From assembly GCA_014529385.2 (NCBI GenBank), contig CM043948.1, forward strand, positions 19,710,951 through 19,774,950: 64,000 nucleotides of DNA, written 5' to 3'. Below the pieces are notes generated by a model. It was given only the letters and a program-made list of their open reading frames with translations, was not told the DNA's origin and did no database searches. Positions within the stretch are counted from its first letter, which is position 1. Every line of letters starts with the position of its first letter. This document shows positions 10,530 to 20,270 of this stretch, in pieces. Made by a program: the position numbers and the translations under genes. Origin of the DNA: Adiantum capillus-veneris. Taxonomy: Eukaryota > Streptophyta > Polypodiopsida > Polypodiales > Pteridaceae.

Positions 10530-11125
10530 ATGGAAAGATTTGAACAGTCTAGTCGACAATGGTCCTTTGATGCAGATCATGTGGTGGCGGAACTCACTTA
10601 CCTCGACATGCTTCAAGAGATTTTGAGGATCGATTATAGAGGATTTTTTTTCTTCTTGTTCGCTGTGCAATGGTTCAAGATAAGCATGGAGGGTCACAAC
10701 GCTACGGTGTGTAGAGGAGAGTCTGGTTTCCTTGAAGTGGAATCAACTAAAAAATGGACTGACCTAAGAGACACTTTGGTACTACCCGAGCATTGTGAAC
10801 AAGTAAGTTATGTGCTTGGAAGCTATCCAAATTTAGAAGTTATGTACTTGGAAGCTCTCATGTAAGTTATGTGGTTTTGGCAGGTGATATTTCATCCTAC
10901 AAAGTCCGCATCAAATTGGTGGTACATCATAGAGGTACCCCTTGTAGTGCACAGACTTATGAGGGCTACCATGTGCCAATCACAGCGGCATCAATGGAGG
11001 AGATTGGAGAAGATGCTCAGTCAAAATCCACTGAGGTGGTGCCAGATGAGCATCAAGATGCTACTCTCTATGGGGTGCATGCAAAGGATCTACAAAATGA
11101 AACGGAGGACATTTGCCTAAATTGA
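10530..11125 (+). pseudogene. CACTA transposase DUF4216-like C-terminal region
   Basis: The frame from 10530 reads LTYLDMLQEILRIDYRG and FAVQWFKISMEG, then a segment ending VLPEHCEQVSYV, the pattern of DUF4216 at the C-terminus of CACTA transposases. After a likely intron (about 10803-10885), a second piece to 11125 reads VVHHRGTPCSAQTYEGYHVP and an acidic tail. Family match is by pattern only; several frames overlap here and the exact splice sites are uncertain. Confidence 0.65.
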
Positions 11126-11383
11126 GAACTATATATAGATATAAAGAGTTATGTTGAGCTATGCAAGGATGAGAGAGAGACCTCTTAAAGTCATAAAAAT
11201 TTTATTTGAACAATTTTGTTCCATTTTATAATATATATTGTATTCACGTGGCTATACTTGAGAAATTTAAATTGTGTTTATCGTCATTGCTTCCACTCTA
11301 GGTATGTATGCTCCAGGTTTGTTCTCACAAACAAGGACACTCCTCGGTGTGTCGTGAAAGTCTCATATGCCAACGAGAATTGC

Positions 11384-11597
11384 ACTCCAAGTGCGATGGA
11401 GATTGAGGCTACAATCGTGAAGGAGGTGATCCGTCTCTCCTCATAGATGCTGCTTGCCCCTCCACTAGATCTAGTTGATCGGATGAAAGAGACGCTCAAC
11501 ACTGGACTAGATCTAGTGGAGGGGTGAGCAACATCTATGAGTAGAGATGGATCACCTCCTTCATGATTGCAGCCTCAGTCTCCATTGCACTCAGAGC
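11384..11597. repeat. Long imperfect inverted repeat, arms about 92 bp
   Basis: The left arm 11384-11475 and right arm 11506-11597 are reverse complements with scattered mismatches around a 30-base spacer. The innermost parts pair exactly, and each arm contains the 12 bp palindrome ACTAGATCTAGT. The arms share GGAGGTGATCC-type sequence. It lies just after the CACTA transposase. Confidence 0.85.
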
Positions 11598-11699
11598 GTA
11601 ATGCTTTTACAAGATATGTAGAATGCACACGGGAGAGAGATTCACAAGAACTTCACAAGAATCTCTCTACATAGGAATCCCTCCCCCTTTATGAGTCCT

Positions 11700-11702
11700 C
11701 TC

Positions 11703-11749
<47 letters not shown>
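11700..11749. repeat. (TC)n microsatellite
   Basis: An almost pure TC run of about 50 bp. Confidence 0.95.
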
Positions 11750-11753
<4 letters not shown>

Positions 11754-11862
11754 GTCCATGTTTTCTTCTCCATTCAATAGTAAGATCAAATGTTCGTGTG
11801 TTTAATGCATGTATGGATGATGATGAGTTTCTTTCTTCTTTGTCACCCCAGTAGAGGTAGTG

Positions 11863-12409
11863 GTACGAGGATCATCATCGCTCTGAAGCTCCATCACGTC
11901 ATTCTACTCCTTTAGCGTCTCCCTCTATTTTGGAGCATTCAGTGCGCTCGAAAGCTTCGGTGTCGACGAGACAATATTCACACTCGTCTAGGCATCGACA
12001 CTCTAGTGGTGGCGGTTGTTGTGAGGATGCCTCCGCTGATGTCTCGACACCACCTCGTGCTTGACAAAGCTCTTTACCTTCCCCTTCTTTGCCCGCCCCC
12101 ACATCAGCCACGTCATTGCCATCTACGCCAGGTTTTGCACCACTATCGACCGTTCCTAGCTACACACCACTACCTACTCCTCTGGGAGTCACCCCAATCA
12201 ACACTCCTCACTTCGGGGCCCAGACTCCAGTGGAGACACCTGAGGTCTGTACCCCCATTGACACACCGCTAGAGACCCCTGCCGGGACACCCAGGTTCAC
12301 GCATCACAGGCGAGAGGGCTTGCCTTACTCCGTAGACTTGAGCAGCGAAATCATCTTGGATGATGAAGGCAAGAAGGTGATCTCCCGCATGCGTGGTATT
12401 TGCTCTCAG
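11863..12409 (+). pseudogene. Pro/Thr-rich exon of unknown function
   Basis: A single frame starting YEDHHRSEAPSRHSTP is rich in Ser, His and Arg at first. From about 12090 it becomes a tract with repeated TP dipeptides (TPLGVTPINTP, QTPVETPEVCTP, TPLETPAGTPRF) and ends LPYSVDLSSEIILDDEGKK. It is broken once by TGA at 12062-12064, one C-to-T step from CGA. A pyrimidine-rich acceptor-like CCCCAG precedes it at about 11852 and a CAG|GT donor ends it at 12409, so it looks like one internal exon. The product is unrecognised. It could be the second gene of the CACTA element or captured host sequence. Confidence 0.5.
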
Positions 12410-14099
12410 GTGTTGATAGCCATTTTTCGGCTCTCCGTAATTGCCATAGTAAGTTAACCCACCCTATCAAATCACTTAAACACTATGGCTATCCCTACCA
12501 TTTCACTGTACATAGGCGTGTGTGAGTTAGGGGACTTCACCCATATTTTCTTAAAAACCCTCAATTAGCTAGTCACTAGGCTAGTTGAGCCAAAAAAATT
12601 AAAAAATAAAATAAAATTATAAGTATATTATGGCCAATTTGTGTGTAAATTTTTCATTGTATATAGGGCCTAAATAAAAGGATTTTTCATGATTATTTTG
12701 GTATTTATTTAAATATTTCTACCTATGGTGTGTTATTTATGCTATGTACATTGACTCACCATTACCATATTTTTTCTTACCATTTTGCATACTCTTTATT
12801 CCATATAAAAATAATTTCATGCAAGCTTCTCTTGTTTTTGGTGTAACTCCATCCCAACAAAAATCCAAAAAACTAGTTTTATTTATGTGTATATTTTTTC
12901 ACTATTGTGATTTTTCCTTCCTACATCTATTCTCTTTTACTCTCATAAATTAGAACACCAAAAATATTCATCTTTTTATGATAGACTTATAATGAGAGAG
13001 ATTTATTTTGACCCCTTTATATTTTTTCCACCTATATTATTTATATTTGACATGTACATATTTTTTTAGACCCCTCAATATTTGATTTTCTTAGTTGTAC
13101 TATTCACTTATATCATGATCTCAAAAATATCTTCAATTATAGACCTACCAAATAAGGTCAAGGGTATGTGGCATGCATGCATGCACCATGGGGAGCTCAC
13201 TCTTGGAGGTATTCAAAAGAATCATCCAAAGAAGGACCTAACAAGGACCTTGTGCAGTGGAAAAAACAGTCGGTTTTACTGAATTTTTAAAGATCACATG
13301 CTCTATGAATTTGGAAAGATGATACAAACAAAAGTTGTAGCTGGTGAGTTGAACTTCCACCTCAAATTTTTGCATATTTTTTTGAGCTAGGAGCTATGAG
13401 ATATGATTTTATTGGTGGACCCCAGTTTGCCCATGCTATGCAGCCACACTCCCTCTTCCACTTTATCATTTTCCTCTTTCACACACACTCCTCCCTCTCC
13501 TTCCCACTCCCAAACCTGCAACTCCCATGTCTTAATTCACCTTTTTCACCATTGCCCCTTATCTCACACCTCCATAGCCTTCATCCTCCATTTCTACACC
13601 CTAGGTGTCCCCCTTTCTCTCTACATATATGTCCATATTACCATACTCTCTTCAGCTTTGTAAAGAACTTCAAAAAATCAGAAAGATATCCAAGGTTAAC
13701 CTCTGCAAATGAAGGCTTTATCATGAATTTTCCAAGGTTTGAAGATAACATAGCTTCATCAACACGCATTACTTCGCCATGCTAACCGCTTCTTCTACCG
13801 GTACTGTAAAGAGGTGAATGTCAACTTCTCCAAAGCTTCAACCTCTCTTTACAAGCTCATCCCTTCTCTAACTTTTCTCATCATATATCTCACCATTTGG
13901 TGAATGATTTTGTAAATATTTTTTAGTGATAATTACTAACTACTAACCACTAACCTTATTGTAAAATGCACCCCCTACTAGAGTAGGCACTCCCAAATTA
14001 TTCACTCAATCCTCTCTCCTTTCATCCTCAATAATTATCTTCCCTTGAGCCCACATCCATGTGACTCAAACAACAAGAGAGACCCACCCTCATTAAAAA
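12410..14099. other. AT-rich DNA without a recognised gene
   Basis: Low-complexity AT-rich sequence with short open frames that match nothing. A pyrimidine-rich stretch at about 13480-13640 gives Ser/Pro/His-rich artefact frames. The part from 13300 onward may be the start of the LTR-like region that follows. Confidence 0.5.
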
Positions 14100-15035
14100 A
14101 ATAAAAAAAATGCATAATCTTTTATTCCTTCAAATAAACTTGATTAGGCCTAATCCAAATCGGGGCTTCTAAAACCTATAAATAGAGCCCTTCTCTCCCT
14201 TGTAAACCATCACATGATCACACTACACCACACCATTCTCAACACATAACACACCACTCTTCAAGCCTAGTTGTGTAGAGTGTGTGCATTGTGAGTGCTC
14301 TATTCCATCACTACACATAGGTGCATGGAGAAGCTTGAAGTTAGTTATGCCATCTAGAGGAGTGGAGTGATACTATACTCTGCAATCACACTTGTAGCCT
14401 ACTCTTGTCCATAAATAAGATTCATAGTTTTGGGTGCAATTGTATGCTACAACTACGACTCTTCTCTCCAAATTGACTTGATAAGTTGGCTCATCAGGTG
14501 GTTGAAGGTATATTGTCCTTGAAGTTTGTTGCACCATTTCATGCTTGGTGGTTTGAGGGCTTGTTGAATTGTTTGCCTAAAAGGTAAATTGTAAGAGGGT
14601 GCTCGGTGAGAGGGCTCCCGTGACCCTAAGACAATTTGTGTATTGGCAACAAGGTCAAGTTTTGTGTTGTCTCTCTATTTCTCATCAATCTTTGTGTGCA
14701 TCTAGTCTTTAAGGCTAAGGCTGAGTTGCTCAAGTTGATTTGTGCTCTTTACCTCTCTCTAGCGTGGTGAATGTTTGTGTTTGGTGTGTGTGGCTATCTT
14801 GCATTCCCCTCTCTTTGTGCGTTTGAGTACAAGGAGATATCACGTGCGTCCTAGTTTGCATCTACAACTAGGTGGTGCCCCTTTTCTTGTTTGGTTTCGG
14901 GATGTGGGTTGTTGTTGTCTCTGATTGTGCTTGCCCCAGCCCCAATTGAGTAGCACGCGAGCCTTGAAGGGTGTTTAGAGGCCACTCTTCTTGTTGCCCG
15001 CCCCGGACCGCCTCAAATTGGTGCCCCCACTGAGG
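14100..15035 (+). other. LTR-like promoter and leader with primer-site-like motif
   Basis: A TATA box CCTATAAATAGAG (TATAAATA at 14177-14184) is followed by a CA-rich, then GT-rich transcribed-looking stretch. At 15015 a CTCA boundary is followed by TTGGTGCCCCCACTGAGG (15018-15035). The layout matches an LTR ending in CA followed by a gypsy-type primer site, and a decayed gypsy pol lies downstream on the same strand. No partner LTR was found, so this is an inference from layout. Confidence 0.4.
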
Positions 15036-15581
15036 ACGGCTTGTCTATGTTTTATGTAGGCTCAACCTTTAGCATAATCAAGTAGCTTGCATGAATCACG
15101 AAAATTTTTATGATCCCTTCATTCCCATTGCAAGGCAAAAGGTACACATAATTGTTAGTACTAAGTTTCAATTTCAACGTGTAATTCGTAGAATTTTATG
15201 TCCTCTTAGGTTGGCAGAGATATTTTCTTCTTAACTGCTCTAAATCACAATGGCTCACCCAACTATGTCTTTCAACCCAAAATTTGACCTCTAAGATGTA
15301 ACACACATATGATATCTACGTAATCAAAATGAAGGTTTGTTTCTATGCCTGGTGTCCCTTGATATGTACAACATGCACATGTTCTCACAATAAAGTTTAG
15401 ATCTCAAACTTGCACAAAATCACCACTTTTTACCAAGGAACTTCTCAAAAAGAGTAAAATCCTCTCAATTTTTAATCTACACATCCAAATGAAATGAAAC
15501 TTGGTGTATGTGCTCTACTTAACGTGCAGACTATGGGTATCAAGTCAAAAGTTCATTTTGATTGCCACATTCATACTTCAG

Positions 15582-15601
15582 ACATCATACGAGTATGATG
15601 T
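15582..15601. repeat. 20 bp near-perfect palindrome, copy 1
   Basis: ACATCATAC and GTATGATGT are exact reverse complements around a 2-base centre. It is closely related to the palindrome at 15871-15890. Confidence 0.8.
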
Positions 15602-15870
15602 CGCTGATGAATACTTAGCCAGATTTTATCCACAAGAATCTCCACGTTTCCAATACTAGTTTCAAAGCACTTTTACCGTTTTTCATGCAAAAATTTGCTC
15701 ATGACCATAAGTTTCCTATCTTTTCCATTTCCGACACTCCGTCCCTTGTCTTTTGGGTACTAAGTGTTGGTCCAAACTTTAGTCTCAATGTGAAATTGGG
15801 GTAAAACATCCCTTTTGAACACTTTGATGCAGTTTGTTTTGTCAAGGTTGATCTTCTGCTTGACCCTAAG

Positions 15871-15890
15871 ACATCATATGCATATGATGT
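15871..15890. repeat. 20 bp perfect palindrome, copy 2
   Basis: ACATCATATGCATATGATGT is its own reverse complement. It shares its outer eight bases on each side with the site at 15582-15601. Confidence 0.85.
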
Positions 15891-17433
15891 ATAATGATGA
15901 AAAAAATTACAATTTTTCTCCTCCATATACGCGTGTTCTTTTATGCCCAACATCATTCAACCATGCACAATTATTCTCTAAAAATTGTTTATTGCATGTT
16001 ATCCCTAAAAACCAACTTTTTGGAGATCATAAATGTAAGCAAGATGATACAAGCAGATAGTTCTATGATGAATGGATCTAGATCACAATCACATGTCCTA
16101 TCTACAACTACTCCTACACATCATGTGGGGTTTCCTCTCTATAATTAGAAGAACGATTCACTGCCACACACAAACACCGCATATTTTTTATCATCTCACA
16201 AATCAATCACACACCATCAACACTAAGTATTAAAACACAACTAATACTACCTATGGTGGAAAATCCAGGAAAGTCACATGCTCCCTAGCATTGCTTTTCA
16301 AGATCTCAAGACTCCAACTCTAGGATCCTACCTAAAGTATAATAATAAGACTCTCACAAACCATACGGAGCTTCTACCTTGTAGAACTAGTCTTAGGTCA
16401 CCTACCTAGGGCTCTCGTCTTCCACAGTGGTGCCAATGTTGTCAGGCAGATACATTGCTCTTGCAACTGCTAGCAAAGTGAGAGCTATGCCAACAAACAA
16501 GATGTCAACCAAAAATGGAGCTTGACCCATAGGTGCATAGAAACAAATGGATGGATGTCAATCACCTACTTGACCATCTAGAGACAATCACTACCAAGGG
16601 AAATCAACCCAAAGCACACTAAGTGTACACAACTGCTACCTTGCTACCTTGCCTATGATGCTTATGCTCCACAAAACTCAATGAGTAACCTCTACACACC
16701 TAAAGGACACTACCCTAAAGTCTCTAACCCAATATCCTACCAGCAAATAGTTGGTGCAAAAATTACATATGAAGATAGGCAAGAAATTATAGGTCACCAC
16801 TTCTCAGCATACTTAGTCCTAAAGTGTAGTTGAAGTCGTTGTGAATGCAATGACATAAAGCAATCACAAAATGGATACATGGTTAAAGTGAAATCTCACT
16901 CTCAAGCTCATAGGAGAGCTCCTTGTGAGGAGACCAAAATTGTGCAAGCTTGGTTTCAAAGCCTAGCTTCACCGTTGCTAATGCGATGGTGTAGTCGCCT
17001 CCACAATGTAGCTTCCGTAATACGCATAGAGAGAAGAAGGTGACCTCGCTCAATCTCTCTCACAAAGAGCACAATCACGATACACTTAGTAGAGCTAAAA
17101 GAGATGATTGATTAAAAGTCTCCTTTAGGGTTACAAAAGTTGGCTTATAGACCTCAGCCTTGGAGGTATTAACTCATCAAAAGTAACTCCTACTTTCTAC
17201 CATGGGCTCTGCTTATCCACTTAAATAATGAGCTACAATCGAGAAACTCCCTCGAAGCTATGAGGACTATATCAATTCAAGATGCACTTCTCAAATCCAA
17301 ACCTCTTGCAATAGAAGGAATCACCCCTACCAGGAACTATAATAGCTTTAACAACTTTAGGAGAAGGGCTAGGGGAACTTCCAATCAAGGATGTACATAT
17401 CAACTATAGCAACCTTAGAGTAGCCTTTCCCAA

Positions 17434-18210
17434 ATGCTAGATTCTATGGATGTAACCAAATTAGACACTATAAAAGTAGTTGTCCACATCATCCAAACGC
17501 TAGAGCTACCACGAGACCCAGCCTTCCACCTCAAGCAAATCAAGGAAACATACAAACAGGAAGTAGAAATGGAGGATGTGGAAGAGGAAGAGGAAGAGGA
17601 AGAGGAAGAGGAGAAAGAGAATATGCATTAATAGGAGAACCAGCTTTAATGAATGAGGAAGATGAAAGAACTACACTATTTTCTACAATTGAAAATCCTG
17701 GAGCTTGGCAACAATATGCAATCATCCAACATTGCACACCGACAAGGTGAAAAGTTGAAGCTACTTATAGATTGTGGTAGTACACATTCTTTTCTTTCTC
17801 CAAAATGCTTAAGAAAGCTAAAGTGAAGACTATATCGAGTCAAAAAAATTGATACTGGAACTAGAAAATGGGAAGGAGGTTCTTTCTCAATATTTAGCCA
17901 CCAGGAATGTAAAATTTGGTTTAGGAGTAACCCCCATCTCATCCTACTTTTGCACCTTGCTAGTAGATATCTATGACGGCATGTTGGGAACGGACTTGTT
18001 CTCCAAAACTTTGACACACATTCATTAGGTATTTTTCCTTTTTAAAAATAAGTTAGGAAAAGATGTATTAGTATAGGGATCTAATGGGAAACCAAGGGCA
18101 CATCTAGTTAAAGTTAGTAGACTTAAAAAGGGTTTAGGTAAGGGGCAACAATTCTATGTGGTAAAACAAAATAAAGTCGTCTGTCTAGAGGCCAGCCTAC
18201 TTCCAAAGTG
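17434..18210 (+). pseudogene. Decayed gypsy gag end and protease
   Basis: An open piece at 17434-17631 ends in a long acidic (GAA/GAG)n-coded tract; the segment VHIIQTLELPRDPAF precedes it. At about 17757-17820 the translation LLIDCGSTHSFLSPKCL matches the retropepsin active site of Ty3/gypsy elements, normally DSGSTHNF, here with the serine replaced by cysteine. Downstream frames are broken by stops. The order gag, protease, RT fits a gypsy element on the plus strand. Confidence 0.75.
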
Positions 18211-18945
18211 GCTTAAGGAATTTTCAAATGTATTTCTAGAAGATCTCTCAAAATTACCTCCCTGGAGGGATATAGATCATGAGATTGAAACTTTTTTAAC
18301 CTACAAAATGTCCCTTCTTGAAGCCATATAGCTCAAAAGAATAGCTTTGGCAACTAATTCAATAGGGGTTCATCTAGCCAAGTACTTCATCATGGGGAGT
18401 ATCTGTTTTATTTCAAAATATGAAGGATGGATCCCTACATCTTTGCATTGACTATCGAGTCGTAATCAGGTATTTGTGAAGAATAAGTACCCTATTCCTT
18501 GCATTGAAAAACTAATGGATAGGTTACATGGGGCCAAAATGTTTATCAAAATTGATTTCAGGTCAAGATACCATCAAATCCAAGTCAAAGAAGCAGACAT
18601 TTATAAGACTGCATTCAACACTCAATATGGGCACTATGAGTTCATAGTAATGTCCTTTGGTCTTACAAATGCTTTGACAACTTTTAACCGGCTCATGCCG
18701 CATATATTTCAAGAATATCTGGATGATTTTCTATTTTTATTCTTTGATGACATACTATTTTATTCTAAGGATGAAAAGGAGCATGAGGATCATGTACGAA
18801 AATTGTTGTGTCTCCTTCGCCAACATCAATTATATGCAAAATGAGAAAATGTGTTTTCTTTACCCTTGGAGTCAGCTACCTTGGATTTATCATAGATCCT
18901 TAAGGGAATCTTAGTAGACCCTACAAAGGTTAAGGATATAATAGA
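18211..18945 (+). pseudogene. Decayed gypsy reverse transcriptase
   Basis: The best-preserved part is open from 18476 to 18844: KNKYPIPCIEKLMDRLHGAK, the catalytic IKIDFRSRYHQIQV, FNTQYGHYEFIVMSFGLTNA, and the active-site FFDDILFYSKDE box with both aspartates. Upstream, LPKWLKEFSNVF at about 18210 is the usual lead-in to gypsy RT. Several stops and frameshifts surround it, for example at 18842. It is a clear Ty3/gypsy RT and clearly non-functional. Confidence 0.9.
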
Positions 18946-19500
18946 ATGGCCACAACCCAAAATTTTCAACGAGATTCAAGGCTCTTAGGTATTACAGGAT
19001 GGTACAAAATATTTATAAAGGATTATGCGCTCATCGTGGCACCCTTAACTCAACTACTCAAGAAATCATCCAAGATTTGTGGAGAAAGAGGATGTAGATT
19101 TTTTCCTCCAACTAAAACAATACCTTACCTTAGCTCGCTGCTTAAGCTACCTAGCTTCACTCAAGAGTTTGAAGTAGTAACAGATGCTAGTGGACTTGCC
19201 ATAGGAGGAGTCCCAACACAAAAAGCCAAATCAATTGCCTTTAGTTCCCAAAAATTAAGAATTCAGGAGTTGAATTATCCAACTCATGATTTGGAACTCT
19301 TGATTGGCATTCACACTCTCAAGATGTGGAGACATTATCTTTTGGGATGTCAATTTTAGCTAATCACCAACCATCAAAGCCTAAAATATATTTTCTCACA
19401 ACCAACACTCAATATAAGGCAAAGAAGATGGATAGAGCTTTTACAAGAATATGATTTTCAAGTAAAGTATAGACCAGGTAAGGAAAATTTGGTTGTTGAT
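18946..19500 (+). pseudogene. Decayed gypsy RNase H
   Basis: The frame from about 19150 reads FTQEFEVVTDASGLAIGGV, FSSQKLRIQELNYPTHDLE and MWRHYLLGCQF, with the RNase H aspartate (TDASG) and glutamate region typical of Ty3/gypsy RT-RNase H. After a stop at 19357-19359 the reading continues LITNHQSLKYIFSQPTLN and YRPGKENLVVDALS, the end of the domain. It lies directly after the RT and belongs to the same element. Confidence 0.88.
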
Positions 19501-20270
19501 GCCCTCAGCAACAAGAAGGTTTTCCTTGGGGCCATCTCCATGGTCAAAAATCCAATTGCGAATAGGGTTAAGGAAGGCTCATGGGAAGATAGAGTTTATC
19601 TACAAATCCTTGGTAAAGAGAACCCAATGATAAAGGAAAGAGCCATGGTTAAGGACCATAGATTGAGGATAGGATTCTCTACTACAAGTATCAACTTTAC
19701 ATTCCTAGGGATTCAACCATAAAGGAGTTCATGCTTTATGAAGGGCATAACACCCCAGTAGGAGGACACCTTGGATATGCAAAAACACTTACCTCAGACT
19801 GATGGACATACTCAATGGGTAAAGTAGGTGATTGAAGACATTCTCCGAGCTTATTGCAATAGATAACCTTGCAAAGAAGCATTAGGATGTCACCTTTCAA
19901 TGCACTTTATGGATATGAGTGTATATCACCTTTGATTTCCATTCCCACTTTAAGGGTAGAAGCTTCAAAGAGAATGCTAGAAGAGATGGACACATAAACA
20001 AAGGACACACGACAAGACTTTCAAGATGCTAAGGACCGTTCAAAAGAACTATGATGATAAAAATTGATCTGGCTAGACTTTTAGGCAGTGATAAAGTATT
20101 TCTTTGAGTCTGACAAAAAAGAAGCAATTTGTCCTTAGGAAAATTCAAAAAGATCAGTCCTAGGTATTGTGGTCCTTATGAGGTAATCAAAGTACTTAAT
20201 GATCAAGCTTATAAACTGAAACTACATGAACACATCAAACTTCATGCATTAGGAAGAGGATAGGGTCTAG
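19501..20270 (+). pseudogene. Gypsy integrase with central deletion
   Basis: The zinc-binding side is seen as EGHNTPVGGHLGYAKT at about 19740-19785. The sequence then jumps directly to PQTDGHTQ and VIEDILRAYC at about 19795-19850, which lie beyond the catalytic core, so most of the core including the first two catalytic aspartates is deleted. Later blocks MSPFNALYGYECISPL and YCGPYEVIKVLNDQAYKL mark the C-terminal region to about 20270. It is scattered over frames and is a dead copy. Confidence 0.8.

Larger units (their letters stand above)
5778..11125 (+). mobile_element. CACTA (En/Spm) DNA transposon, right end not found
   Basis: The sequence at 5778 is CACTACAAGAG, the standard CACTA terminal motif, and it cuts into gypsy integrase sequence. 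About 1.7 kb of non-coding hairpins and microsatellites follow, then a TNP2-type transposase in the same orientation to about 11125. I searched for the matching inverted end (TCTTGTAGTG) and did not find it, so the right boundary given is only the end of recognisable transposase. The Pro/Thr-rich exon at 11863-12409 may belong to the element. Confidence 0.8.
15036..17433. other. Non-coding stretch, possible decayed gag region
   Basis: No gene recognised. It contains two 20 bp palindromic sites (15582-15601 and 15871-15890) listed separately. Position between an LTR-like leader and gypsy pol suggests decayed gag and inserted material, but no gag motif is visible. Confidence 0.4.

Noticed and set aside
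13396-13785. A 129-codon plus-strand frame rich in Ser, His and Pro.
   Set aside because: It follows a pyrimidine-rich stretch, two frames are open together, and no motif is visible.
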